A DNA stretch of 62,749 nucleotides, taken from positions 1 to 62,749 of the forward strand of contig JBHHXH010000003.1 of the NCBI GenBank assembly GCA_046756925.1, read 5' to 3'. A model generated the notes under the pieces. That model saw only the letters and a program-made list of their open reading frames with translations, ran no database searches and was not told the DNA's origin. How positions within the stretch are numbered: the stretch's first letter is position 1; each line of letters starts with the position of its first letter. The translations under genes and the position numbers were made by a program. The DNA is from JAJDBU01 sp046756925 (GTDB taxonomy: Bacteria; Nitrospirota; Nitrospiria; SBBL01; JAADHI01). Shown here piece after piece: positions 7,239 through 16,156 of this stretch.

Positions 7239-8984
7239 TCAAGTTTTTTTATTGATATTTGAAATCGCCGAGAGCTGTTGGGTTAGAAAATCGCCGCCAG
7301 CCTGGAGTGTCGACAGCGTTTCTTCCAAAGCGGAAAACTGTCTTCTAAACGTCTCTTCCTTGGTAATGAGTCTTCTCCCAAGACTTTCGATGCGATCCTT
7401 GGTCCGATCGACCGAACTATTCAAACCATTCACCCGGGCGGGGATGAGGGTCTTAACATAGTCGTCGAGGGTATCCTCCAAGGACTCGGCCATGGCGTCG
7501 AAGGTGTCGATAACCCCCTGGAGATCATTATCGATGGCCTTATCAAGCACCGCGCTGTCGAGTGAAAGGACGCCTTCCTTGCTATGACTGAGCCCAAAAC
7601 TTGCGGGGATATTGCCTTTGAAAGATGTTGTGATCACCGATCGCAAGCTCGTCACAATTCCTCTTGCCGTACTGTCGCCGGTTAAAAGAAGATCCTTGCC
7701 ATCCGATAAACTCCTTCCGAGACCGGACGCCCGATTATAGGCCCCGACAAAGGCATCGATATTGTCGGCAATACTCGCAAGGTCTTTCGAAAGCGTCAGC
7801 GTGACGGTCGGCTTGGTCGTCGGCGCGCTGACCAAATCGAGGGTTACATCCGTAATGATATCCGAAATGGTATTCGAACTCCGGGTGATCGTCAGGCCGT
7901 TGACATCGAGGGATGCATCGATCGATGCTTGCGATTGCGTCAAGTTCCTCGTGCCGCCGGTCGCAGCGCCCGCCGAATCGTAAGTGGCCTTGAAGGCCAA
8001 TTTCGAAAGCCCCGTCGTATCAGTTTCCGAAGTGGCTTCCTCAAAGACCCCGTCATTGTCCTCATCGACGGTCAGGACGATTCGATTGGCCGTCCCCGTT
8101 GCATCGGCGGAGAGCACCAGTCGCACCCCGTCCACACCGTTGTCACTGGTCACCGAAGCGCCGACCGCGACGGAAGCGTGATCTGTCGTGTTAAAACCGA
8201 GAATCCCTTCCGACGTCGTTGAGGCATTTTCGAACAAAAAATCGACGGCGTTGGCGTTTCCCGTGTCGTTCGCAATCTTAAATTTTTTCGTGGACGCGTC
8301 GTAGGTCACCGTATAGGTATCGCTGCCGGCATTCGCCGCCTCCAGCGCCGTTTTTATTTCCGTCGCAAGCGCATCGCCCGTATAGGTCCCGGCGGTGAGT
8401 GTTGCCGTGCGATTCGAACCATCGTTAAACACAAGGGTATTATTCGTACTGTCGATCACGAAACCGACATTCACCAGCGAGGCCGTCGCACCCGCGTTGG
8501 CGGCATTGATCGCATCCTTAATACCGGCAACGGTGTTATTGGTCGAATCGATTGTAATCGTTTTCGCCGTAGCGCTGCCCACCTGTATCTTCAGCTTTTG
8601 AGTGGCCACGCTGGAAAGGTCTGCAACCGCGGAAGTCGAAGACGAAAAGATTTCCGAATAAAGACTCTGCGAGGTCGCCAACTGGTTCACCACAATACTG
8701 TAGTTACCCACGGAAGCCGTTGATTTTGCAGAGGCTGTTAGGATACTCGTGTCGGAGGGCTTTGCAGACATTGCAAAGATGGTATCTTTTTTTAAGGACC
8801 CTAAATTGGTCTTGAGTGTCGAAACCGCACTTTTTAATCCGCCGAAGGCGCTGATCTTCGCTTCGAAAGCCGCCTGCGTCTTGTTAAGCGAAGCAAGGGG
8901 CTGCTGTTCGACGGCCATGAGCTGTTCAATCAGCTGTGCCGTTTCGATACCCGAAAAAATCCCGCTTGAAACCGTAACGCCCAT
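7239..8984 (-). CDS. fliD: Flagellar filament cap protein
   Basis: 581 residues. The N-terminal FliD domain (SGIFSGIETAQLIEQLMAVE, about residues 6-25) and the C-terminal cap domain with RLITKEETFRRQFSALEETL are present. The middle contains flagellin_IN-type segments (KTITIDSTNNTVAGIKDAIN). The cap sits at the filament tip and folds arriving flagellin. The spacing from flaG (6 bases) and fliS shows one operon. ATG at 8984 follows GGAGG by 11 bases. Confidence 0.95.
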   Translation of the reverse strand: MGVTVSSGIFSGIETAQLIEQLMAVEQQPLASLNKTQAAFEAKISAFGGLKSAVSTLKTNLGSLKKDTIFAMSAKPSDTSILTASAKSTASVGNYSIVVNQLATSQSLYSEIFSSSTSAVADLSSVATQKLKIQVGSATAKTITIDSTNNTVAGIKDAINAANAGATASLVNVGFVIDSTNNTLVFNDGSNRTATLTAGTYTGDALATEIKTALEAANAGSDTYTVTYDASTKKFKIANDTGNANAVDFLFENASTTSEGILGFNTTDHASVAVGASVTSDNGVDGVRLVLSADATGTANRIVLTVDEDNDGVFEEATSETDTTGLSKLAFKATYDSAGAATGGTRNLTQSQASIDASLDVNGLTITRSSNTISDIITDVTLDLVSAPTTKPTVTLTLSKDLASIADNIDAFVGAYNRASGLGRSLSDGKDLLLTGDSTARGIVTSLRSVITTSFKGNIPASFGLSHSKEGVLSLDSAVLDKAIDNDLQGVIDTFDAMAESLEDTLDDYVKTLIPARVNGLNSSVDRTKDRIESLGRRLITKEETFRRQFSALEETLSTLQAGGDFLTQQLSAISNINKKT

Positions 8985-8990
8985 CGCTGT

Positions 8991-9326
8991 TTACGCCTCC
9001 AGATCTAGAATATTGCCAAAGCTCTCCTTGAGCGCTTCCGCTGCTTTCAGGAATTGTTCGGGGGGAATCTGCTTGACAAGTTCGCCCTCTTGATCCAGCA
9101 CTTTTATCACAACATTTCCCAGGTCATCCATCGAGAATAAGGCCTTGTAAGCCACAATATTTTTGGGCATTTCCGGCGAAGGATCGTTCGATCCTTCTAT
9201 TGGAACAGACGCATTCCTCTCGATGGAGGCCGTACCCTTTTGTATGGGCTTAACCTCTTTTTGCGAAGGATTCTCAAAAGGTTTTTGAGCCGGAGGCGAG
9301 ATTAGACTGATCGTTTTTATCTCCAT
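8991..9326 (-). CDS. flaG: FlaG family flagellar protein
   Basis: About 111 residues. The C-terminal FlaG block is clear: LFSMDDLGNVVIKVLDQEGE, then VKQIPPEQFLK. FlaG influences filament length in several genera. The first 60 residues are Pro/Lys-rich and low in conservation. Two ATG codons stand in tandem; the second (9326) is better spaced from GGGAAG. A weak TTGGTG/TATAAG pair lies about 50 bases upstream, but read-through from fliC is also possible. Confidence 0.85.
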   Translation of the reverse strand: MEIKTISLISPPAQKPFENPSQKEVKPIQKGTASIERNASVPIEGSNDPSPEMPKNIVAYKALFSMDDLGNVVIKVLDQEGELVKQIPPEQFLKAAEALKESFGNILDLEA

Positions 9327-9439
9327 CATCTCTTCCCTTCAAGCCCATCAACTTCTATTCCTTATATACCGATTTAAAAAACCACCAAACAGCTTTTACC
9401 GTCCTTCTTAATTTCAGCTCAAATCGATGGGCTTTCGTT

Positions 9440-9479
9440 GGAATCGGGTCGGGAAAAATCTTTTGCCCCCCCCGATTCC
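9440..9479 (-). other. Stem-loop after fliC
   Basis: GGAATCGGG (9479-9471) pairs perfectly with CCCGATTCC (9448-9440) around a 22-base loop, 23 bases past the fliC stop. No T run follows, so it is more likely an mRNA-stabilising 3' hairpin or a partial terminator than a strong intrinsic terminator. Confidence 0.5.
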
Positions 9480-9501
9480 GTTATTGTTACGAAAATACGT
9501 C

Positions 9502-11034
9502 TTACTGTAACAAGGCCAACACGTTCTGCGTGGTCGAGTTCGCCTGCGAAAGCACGGAAATACCCGCCTGCTGAAGGATCAAGGCCTTGGTCAAATTCGC
9601 AGTCTCTTGTGCAAAGTCCGCATCCAAGATTCTTGAACGTGATGCGGTGATATTCTCCCGCACGTTTTCCAGGTTGGCAATCGTCCCTTCCAATCTGTTC
9701 ATCATCGCACCCAGGGTCGCCCGCTCACTATTGACGGCGTCGAGCCCTTCCTTAACGGCAAGGATGGTCAAATTGGCATTTCCGACCGTGGTCACGCTGA
9801 CATCATTGATCGACTGGGACTGTCCGAGCGTCACCGACGTGGTGCCGGAGGCAATCCCCAAGGCAAGACTGTCGCTGCCTGCATTTATGGCGCGGGAAGT
9901 CGTCCCCAAGGGCGTGCTGAATATGATCTGTCCGTTTGAACCGGCCCCAGCGCTTCCGCCGGAAGTACCGAAGAAAGCCGCGAACTGACTCGCCACCCCC
10001 GCATTGGCCGTGGCGACCGAAACGGATATCGCAGCACCCGACGTATCGACAAGGGCAACGCTATAGGAACTCGCAGCACCCGAATCGGCGCTTCCCAAAA
10101 GCACCGCAGTCACACCGGTATTGGCCGTCTGGGCATTGATGGCGGTGACCATCCCCGAGGACAACTCGGCAATACTCGTGCCGACGGCGGCGGAAGAACC
10201 GATCGAAATACCATTGATCGTTAAATACCCGGCATTCACCGCCAAATCCGTCGCGCCGGCGGCTTGGGCAACAGGCGCCGTCCCAACAAACGCGTTGCCG
10301 AAGGAAAAGGCCGTGGTGTTGTGGGTTGCCGTTTTTTCGTTGACCCGGTTGATGACGTTCAGGCTGTTGTTGACGACATTGCTGGTCAAGATCGACGCGC
10401 CGAGGTCGACGGTGGCGATGGTGGCGCCATCCGAAAGACCGGCGCTCCGAAGCGACATCGCAGCAAGGGAGCTCGCCAGGCTGTTCCGGTTGGCAGCCGT
10501 GTCGTCAAAATTGGTTTGACTTGCCTGCACACCGAATGAATCCGGTGAAACATTGGCCGTGCTGACCGTGATGGTTTCGTTCACCTCGGTCCCCACCTGC
10601 ATTGTCACACTCTTCGGTTGGTTCAAAAACGTTTCACCATTGAATCGTGTCTGACCGACAATACGGTTTAGCTCTGCAATCAGCTCCTGGACCTCGTTGT
10701 CCATTGAGCCCCGGTCACTCGATGTATTATTACTGGCCGACTGGACGGCCAGTTCGTTGATCCGCTGCATCGAATTGAGCATCTCGGCCATCGCCCCTTC
10801 CGCCGTCTGCGCAAAAGAAATACCGTCATTGGCATTACGGATATTGACGCTCAGACCCTTGATTTGCCGGGTCTGTCTGGTGGCAATGGCAAGACCTGCA
10901 GCATCGTCACTGGCCGAGTTGATTCTCAGGCCGGATGAGAGCCGCGACATCGCTTTCTGAAGCGGCTGATTGGTTTTCCTTAAATTTCTCTGTGCATTTA
11001 GAGAGAATAGGTTTGTATTGATTCCAAGTGCCAT
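9502..11034 (-). CDS. fliC: Flagellin
   Basis: 510 residues. The conserved N-terminal D0/D1 (MALGINTNLFSLNAQRNL, LSSGLRINSASDDAAGLAIA) and C-terminal D1/D0 (RSRILDADFAQETANLTKA ... NVLALLQ) are intact. The middle (about 180-390) is Ser/Thr/Ala-rich and forms the exposed D2/D3 region, the normal site of O-glycosylation. This fits the nonulosonic-acid operon that ends just upstream. It has a strong AAGGAGG site, a sigma-28-type promoter and a CsrA-like hairpin in the leader. Only one flagellin gene is visible in the window. Confidence 0.97.
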   Translation of the reverse strand: MALGINTNLFSLNAQRNLRKTNQPLQKAMSRLSSGLRINSASDDAAGLAIATRQTRQIKGLSVNIRNANDGISFAQTAEGAMAEMLNSMQRINELAVQSASNNTSSDRGSMDNEVQELIAELNRIVGQTRFNGETFLNQPKSVTMQVGTEVNETITVSTANVSPDSFGVQASQTNFDDTAANRNSLASSLAAMSLRSAGLSDGATIATVDLGASILTSNVVNNSLNVINRVNEKTATHNTTAFSFGNAFVGTAPVAQAAGATDLAVNAGYLTINGISIGSSAAVGTSIAELSSGMVTAINAQTANTGVTAVLLGSADSGAASSYSVALVDTSGAAISVSVATANAGVASQFAAFFGTSGGSAGAGSNGQIIFSTPLGTTSRAINAGSDSLALGIASGTTSVTLGQSQSINDVSVTTVGNANLTILAVKEGLDAVNSERATLGAMMNRLEGTIANLENVRENITASRSRILDADFAQETANLTKALILQQAGISVLSQANSTTQNVLALLQ

Positions 11035-11040
11035 AATTTA

Positions 11041-11086
11041 CCTCCTTGTAAGTGTCCTTGTTCATGGACAACATCCGGTTATCCAT
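11041..11086 (-). promoter_or_regulatory. CsrA-binding leader of fliC (hairpin plus Shine-Dalgarno GGA)
   Basis: In the transcript, ATGGATAAC-CGGAT-GTTGTCCAT (11086-11064) forms a nine-base-pair hairpin with one G-U pair and GGA exposed in a five-base loop. Another GGA occurs at 11058-11056 and a third in the AAGGAGG ribosome-binding site (11047-11041). A loop GGA plus a Shine-Dalgarno GGA is the known architecture for CsrA translational repression of flagellin. csrA and fliW in the same locus support this; binding itself is inferred. Confidence 0.65.
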
Positions 11087-11174
11087 CAATTCACAAGATA
11101 TCAGTGAATGGGTAAGATTACTTTGTTGCACGTTCGACCCCATTCGGTCTCGACCTTTTCCGGTCTTGCAGATC

Positions 11175-11201
11175 TTATCGGAGGTTTTTTTAAAAACTTG
11201 A
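11175..11201 (-). promoter_or_regulatory. Sigma-28 (FliA) type promoter of fliC
   Basis: Minus strand TCAA (11201-11198), 15-base spacer, TCCGATAA (11182-11175), against the consensus TAAA-N15-GCCGATAA. It lies between the terminator of the upstream operon and fliC and predicts a leader of about 130 bases. FlgM, the sigma-28 antagonist, is encoded in the window. Confidence 0.6.
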
Positions 11202-11261
11202 GTAAAAGGACGGAAAATCAATCGCAGAAAAATTGAAGGAAAATCGTCTTCTCCACAAAAT

Positions 11262-11281
11262 AAAAAGGGGTGGCCACCCCC
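11262..11281 (-). terminator. Intrinsic terminator of the glycosylation operon
   Basis: Minus strand GGGGTGGCCACCCC (11280-11267), a perfect palindrome, followed by TTTTTATTTT. It lies about 80 bases past the stop of the last operon gene and just before the fliC promoter. Confidence 0.75.
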
Positions 11282-11359
11282 AAAGAAGACAATTTTTATA
11301 GGAAATTCCAGTGCTTGTAACGGACCCTGAAGATATCTAGAAAATTTGAAACTATTAAC

Positions 11360-13375
11360 CTAAACATTCAATAATTCTTTTGCAAATTCAATAAAATTTT
11401 CGTCTCTTGGAAGCGCACCGACCCATTTGGCATAGAACCGCATCCGTCGTTTCCAGTTCTCCTCGGACAGATCCGCTCCAAAGAAACACGCTTTATATTG
11501 AACCGCTAAATCATCGGAACAATATTTTATCGGGATATCGTTCCGCCGGGCAGTGAGGGAAAAATCCGGTTCGATCAGATGATTCGCCAAACCCTCGTCA
11601 AATCGTTCGAGTTTCTCATAAGTTTCCCTTTTCATCGCGATCACCCCCCCTCCAACCGCCTCTACCTGTTTGGACGTAGCGCGAATATAATAAGGAGAAG
11701 CGTTGAAGTCGAAACCGATCCCGAGGCAAACCGGCTTCATTTCCGCATCTTTTATCGGAACACCCGCAATCCCTTTTTGGATACCTTCAAGCATCTGCTC
11801 CCCCCTGATATACAATGTCCCCGGCGTCATGAAAATAAGGGCATCGCCTGTGGCGGCTTCCACACCTTGATTATAAAGACACCCGAGCTCATCGCCCGAT
11901 GCATCAACAACATGAAGATCCCCCGAAAACCCGGGAATCATTTCCCGAACCGGCTCATGGTGGACAACAAGCACCACTTCCCAATCCGGGTAGGATACAT
12001 TCTGAGAAAGAGACATCAAGGTTGCCGCCAGGGTTTCGGGTTCCTCTCCTGAGGGAACAATGAAGCTGATTCGGCCGGGGATCACCGTCGACTCTTCAAT
12101 CGACTTCGCCCTTCGTTTCATCACTCCGCACTGACCGACTTCTTTCCTCACCGCGAAGATATAGCTCATGCGATCTATCGCCCTTTCGACGGACCGGCCA
12201 TCCAGCTTGTAGAAATACGCTTCAAGATGCCGTTTGACACTCGTTTGGATCTCCGGAGGAACCCCATCTTTCATTGTGTGAATAAGCTTTGACCAGTTTC
12301 CCGGCGGAAAAACGGTCTGCGCCACGCCGATCTTCACGTAATAGTCCTCCAAGGTGTCGGAAGTGGGAAGGGCAAAAAGGGGTTTGCCAAATGCGAGGGC
12401 TTCGATGGCCAGGGTTGTTTTTCCAAGGGTCACGCAATAATCCGAGGCGGCGATCAGCTTGTAAGGGTCATAGTCGTATAACAAAATGGCGGAGGGATAG
12501 AGTTTCTTGAACAATTTTCTAACATCCTCATAGGCCCCCTTCAAAACACTGGGATGCCACTTGAAAATCAGAACGGCTTCTTCATCCAGCTGATCCAGAC
12601 CCGTCAAAAACTGCTTCCACACCGTCTCCCTGCCGATCGCGCCGTACTTGATATCGACAAGAAAGAGGACGACCCGTTTATCGGGCGGCAGCCCCAGCGC
12701 CTGCTTCGTCTCGGCAATCTTCTTGGATCCGCCGTACGATTGAATCGCCGACTCGATATGTGTGTTCCCGATCAAAAACATTTTGTCGGTGGAACAGCGG
12801 TAGTCGTTTAACCGACGCCGGGTTTGCTCTCCCCACAACAGATCGGCGATCGAATATTCGGTATGCACAACAAATCCGATATAGTCGTTGTAGTAATCCC
12901 CCTCCTGAAAGGTGACAAAGGGGATTTCATGACGATCTGTGAGATGCCCAATCACCTGCCCCCAGCGGTTACATTCGTGATGCGCGATGAACATGTCGGG
13001 CTTCTCAACCTGAATGAAGCGCTCCACGCAAAAATATTCCTCAACCACGGACTCGAAAAACCAGCTCTGCTTGAACAAGGGCCAGCGGCTGAATCCGTCC
13101 CACTTAAAGCAGGTTTCCGACCATTGATCGATCAAGGACATCGTCGCCTCATGGATCTTTTTTCTGACATCATCCGTCATATAGTCACGAAAATACCGAA
13201 AGGACAGATTTCGTCTCATGAGGTCCAACTCGTAGGGATAGTCCGCCAAGGTCACGATAAAGATCAATTCGCCACCCTGTTTTTTGATCTCTTCCCGCAT
13301 CTTGATAAAAAACCGCGAATGGTGCGGGAGGGCCAGGAAGCAGGCGATTTTTTTGCCCTTCAATTTCATCTTCAT
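11360..13375 (-). CDS. Two-domain glycosyltransferase-like protein
   Basis: 671 residues, last gene of the operon. Residues about 10-400 look like a GT-B/CDP-glycerol-transferase-type fold (KRVVLFLVDIKYG, VLIFKWHPSVL, DYCVTLGKTTLAIEALAFGKP). Residues about 430-640 resemble a GT-A family 2 domain (GRISFIVPSGEEPETLAATL, GCLYNQGVEAATGDALIFM). The usual acidic DxD after that segment is replaced by TPGT, so the second domain may not bind metal or sugar nucleotide normally. The ATG overlaps the preceding stop by four bases. A role in attaching or extending the flagellin sugar is inferred from position. Confidence 0.7.
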   Translation of the reverse strand: MKMKLKGKKIACFLALPHHSRFFIKMREEIKKQGGELIFIVTLADYPYELDLMRRNLSFRYFRDYMTDDVRKKIHEATMSLIDQWSETCFKWDGFSRWPLFKQSWFFESVVEEYFCVERFIQVEKPDMFIAHHECNRWGQVIGHLTDRHEIPFVTFQEGDYYNDYIGFVVHTEYSIADLLWGEQTRRRLNDYRCSTDKMFLIGNTHIESAIQSYGGSKKIAETKQALGLPPDKRVVLFLVDIKYGAIGRETVWKQFLTGLDQLDEEAVLIFKWHPSVLKGAYEDVRKLFKKLYPSAILLYDYDPYKLIAASDYCVTLGKTTLAIEALAFGKPLFALPTSDTLEDYYVKIGVAQTVFPPGNWSKLIHTMKDGVPPEIQTSVKRHLEAYFYKLDGRSVERAIDRMSYIFAVRKEVGQCGVMKRRAKSIEESTVIPGRISFIVPSGEEPETLAATLMSLSQNVSYPDWEVVLVVHHEPVREMIPGFSGDLHVVDASGDELGCLYNQGVEAATGDALIFMTPGTLYIRGEQMLEGIQKGIAGVPIKDAEMKPVCLGIGFDFNASPYYIRATSKQVEAVGGGVIAMKRETYEKLERFDEGLANHLIEPDFSLTARRNDIPIKYCSDDLAVQYKACFFGADLSEENWKRRMRFYAKWVGALPRDENFIEFAKELLNV

Positions 13376-14535
13376 TGCATGATCCGGTGCAGAATGTCCT
13401 TGATTCCGATGGCAGATTGCTTCTCTTGATATGCCGCGTTCAATGCCGCCCCGAGCGCATCCGGGTGGTTGATAAACCGGACACCGTTGACATTGGGCCG
13501 GGCCGCGGCGCAGGGGTTATAAACCCAGGCCGCTTTCTGATATTTCGAAGCGAACTCCAATGGAGAAATGAAGGTCGGCGAAATGACCACGTCGGCGATC
13601 ATCGTCATCGGCACGAGGCTTTTGTTCTCCACAAGGTAGAAACGGCATCCCGTCTTTTTGATCTCATCAAGATAGGTGTCGTTGATAATCTCCTGTTCAT
13701 CCACGTCTTTCACAACAAACTCCCGCTTGATCAGGCAGATGACAATCTGCTTTTTCGTCCGCCGGATCACCTGAAAAATCTCCCTGATCTGGGGGCGCAG
13801 CTTGGAATGATTGAGTACGGCAACGCACAAGGCCTCCCGTCCGATCTCGATCTGATCGTTGTACATGTGATTCTTATAATTTTCTTCGATGGTCGATAAG
13901 GCATAGATATCCCGTTGATCGCCCAGTAAAAAAAGCCTGTCTTCCGGGATGCCCATTTCGAGATAGTACTGCCGCTCGTATGCCTCCCTCACGATGATCC
14001 CGTCCAGCAATTTCGGCATCAATTTAAACCCGTTGAATACGGGATAGAGCTGATAGCCGCAAACCGGCGTTCCGGTCTCCTTGGCGGTAAAGGCGATGGA
14101 GGTGTAGAGGACGTCCGTTTCCTCCGTTGGGATATCCTCGTAAGACAAAAGCGGCAGGAGCACCAGATCGGCATCGATGGTTTTCATGGTCGGGAAGGAG
14201 CAGCCGGAGATATGTCCCCAAAAATCGTCGAAGGCGGCGGTTTTCCACATCTTCAAACCGGTGGATGGAATGCAGAGATCCTCGGTATATTTTATAAAGA
14301 TCTTGGCAAGGTTGTCGCGATAGCTGAAGGAGAGGGGAAGAAAGGTGGTTTCCAGATGCTTCGCGATGACATTGGGGGATTCACCTAATTTGACTTGAAT
14401 ATCCTCGTACACGGTTTTGGAGGTCGTGACGACCTCGACCATAAAATCGGCGGCCATCGACTTGACCAGCAGCGCCAATCGACTCTGGACACATTGATAT
14501 TCCTTTTCGCTGATCGGAAACAGTATCTTTTGCAT
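13372..14535 (-). CDS. Glycosyltransferase-like protein, not assigned to a family
   Basis: 387 residues. Alternating beta/alpha pattern with short hydrophobic strands (ADLVLLPLL, IVICLIKREF, ADVVISPTF) suggests a GT-B-like fold. The C-terminal segment ADVVISPTFISPLEFASKYQ resembles the donor-binding half of such enzymes. No clear family signature is seen. It overlaps the TPR-like gene by one base (TGATG) and the next gene by four, so the three are probably translationally coupled. It is a candidate for the enzyme transferring the nonulosonic acid to flagellin. Confidence 0.55.
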   Translation of the reverse strand: MQKILFPISEKEYQCVQSRLALLVKSMAADFMVEVVTTSKTVYEDIQVKLGESPNVIAKHLETTFLPLSFSYRDNLAKIFIKYTEDLCIPSTGLKMWKTAAFDDFWGHISGCSFPTMKTIDADLVLLPLLSYEDIPTEETDVLYTSIAFTAKETGTPVCGYQLYPVFNGFKLMPKLLDGIIVREAYERQYYLEMGIPEDRLFLLGDQRDIYALSTIEENYKNHMYNDQIEIGREALCVAVLNHSKLRPQIREIFQVIRRTKKQIVICLIKREFVVKDVDEQEIINDTYLDEIKKTGCRFYLVENKSLVPMTMIADVVISPTFISPLEFASKYQKAAWVYNPCAAARPNVNGVRFINHPDALGAALNAAYQEKQSAIGIKDILHRIMQ

Positions 14536-15098
14536 CAGTGCTCCCGTTCGCTCCTGCAGCCGTCGAGGTCCGACATCACTTCATACGCCTTTTGGAGCCC
14601 TCGATTTCCCGTCTTTTGTGCGAGGCTTTCGACCACATTCCGGATCGACGCCGCTTGGAAAGCCCCTTTGTAGGCGGTTGGGAGCAGATTTTCGTACAGC
14701 TCCTTCAAGGCGCCTGGGTGCGCATATTGATAATGGCAGTCCTCCGCATCCCCCTCCTCCAAGGCCAACAAATAGTGCACGATCCCTTCCATCATTTCAT
14801 CGTAGCGCATTTCATCCATCAAAAGGAGGGCATTCAGATACAACAGGTCGGCGTGGTTGCGTTTCACCTTCAGCCCTTCATCGACAAAATTCTTTGCTGT
14901 CTCTTTATCGGAGGCCTCCAGGGCAAGGACGGCAAGGTGGGACAAGATGCTGAAATAAACGGCGTTATTCGGGTTTTTTTGTTCCCCCGTCAACTGGGAA
15001 TAAGCCCTGTTAAAACAATCGAGCGCTTCGTCTTTCATGGCAAGTTTCAAGAAGGACAGACCCGATTGGTAATTCGCATCGTAACTCTCGGCAGTCAT
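14535..15098 (-). CDS. TPR-like helical protein
   Basis: 187 residues, almost entirely helical. Repeats such as YQSGLSFLKLAMKDEALDCF and LLYLNALLLMDEMRYDEMME have the small-residue spacing of tetratricopeptide repeats. Its place between pseI and a glycosyltransferase-like gene suggests a substrate adaptor, as TPR domains recruit flagellin in known flagellin glycosyltransferases such as Caulobacter FlmG, where TPR and GT domains are fused. Four-base overlap with pseI. Confidence 0.6.
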   Translation of the reverse strand: MTAESYDANYQSGLSFLKLAMKDEALDCFNRAYSQLTGEQKNPNNAVYFSILSHLAVLALEASDKETAKNFVDEGLKVKRNHADLLYLNALLLMDEMRYDEMMEGIVHYLLALEEGDAEDCHYQYAHPGALKELYENLLPTAYKGAFQAASIRNVVESLAQKTGNRGLQKAYEVMSDLDGCRSEREH

Positions 15099-16156
15099 TG
15101 CACGACTCCTTCTACATGATGCCAGTGCAAGGGCGTCCCTTTGTTCATATCGATCTTGGATTTTTTACCCAAAACTTTCGGCCAATATTTCGGATGCAGT
15201 CCGAAGCCCGGCCGGACCGACCGTATATTTTTTTCCGTAAAGGGCTCGCCGGCCTGGATATTTTCGACGACAAACAAAGAACGGGCAAACTGTCTGTTTT
15301 TCGTGGCCGCCTCGCCAAGCGCATAGGAGACTTCTCCCAAGGCCGCTTCAACCTCCCTCACACCCTGGACCATCGCACGAAAGACCTCCGGTTCCATCGA
15401 AAATGCCGCATCGGCCCCGCCAAGCGCGCGATCCAGAATAAGATGCTTCTCAATGATTTTGGAACCAAGCGCAACGGAAGCCAGCGGAACGCTCCTACCA
15501 AGCGTATGGTCTGAAAGACCCATCACAGCGTCAAAGGTGTCTTTCATGTCTGCAAGCGTCTTTAAGTTCACCTCTCTCAAAGGCGTCGGGTAAGCCGATG
15601 TGCATTTTAATAAGGCGATCTGCTGGTTGCCCATTCGCTTGCAAGCATCGATCGCCTCTACGATATCCTCGCGCGAAGCGATGCCGGTGGAGATCAACAC
15701 GGGCTTTCCCTTCTCGGCAATGTACTCAATGAGCGGAATGTCCGTAATCTCGAAGGAGGCGATTTTGTAGGCGGGCATGGCGATCGTTTCGAGAAAATCA
15801 ACGGCACTTCGATCGAAGGGCGACGAAAAACAGATCAGCCCGAGATCTTCCGCAATCTTCTTGAGTTTCGGCTGCCACTCCCAAGGGGTATAGGCCTCCC
15901 GATAGAGTTGATGGAGCGAAAGTCCGTCCCAGGGGGTCCCCCCCTTGATTTGAAAACAGTCCCGGTCGGAATCGATGGTGAGGGTATCCGGTGTGTAGGT
16001 CTGCAGTTTGACCGCATCCGCGCCGATCGCCTTCGCCGTTTCGATCGTCTTGACGGCCGTTTCGTACTGTTGTCCGTGATTCGCCGACAGCTCCGCAATA
16101 ATAAAGACAGGCTGCCCTTCGCCGATCCATCTGTCTGCGATGCGAAACTTCATCAT
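15095..16156 (-). CDS. pseI: Pseudaminic acid synthase
   Basis: 353 residues. A NeuB-type TIM barrel condenses a 6-deoxy-hexose with phosphoenolpyruvate (FIIAELSANHGQ, DAVKLQTYTPDTLTI, YKIASFEITDIPLIEYI, GLSDHTLG). It is followed by a C-terminal SAF antifreeze-like domain (about 285-350, FTEKNIRSVRPGFGL). The ELSANH reading and its place beside PseG favour PseI over NeuB or LegI. Four-base overlap with pseG. Confidence 0.92.
   Translation of the reverse strand: MMKFRIADRWIGEGQPVFIIAELSANHGQQYETAVKTIETAKAIGADAVKLQTYTPDTLTIDSDRDCFQIKGGTPWDGLSLHQLYREAYTPWEWQPKLKKIAEDLGLICFSSPFDRSAVDFLETIAMPAYKIASFEITDIPLIEYIAEKGKPVLISTGIASREDIVEAIDACKRMGNQQIALLKCTSAYPTPLREVNLKTLADMKDTFDAVMGLSDHTLGRSVPLASVALGSKIIEKHLILDRALGGADAAFSMEPEVFRAMVQGVREVEAALGEVSYALGEAATKNRQFARSLFVVENIQAGEPFTEKNIRSVRPGFGLHPKYWPKVLGKKSKIDMNKGTPLHWHHVEGVVQ

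Noticed and set aside
9440..9479. Strong intrinsic terminator for fliC
   Set aside because: The stem is good but no T run follows; kept only as a hairpin.
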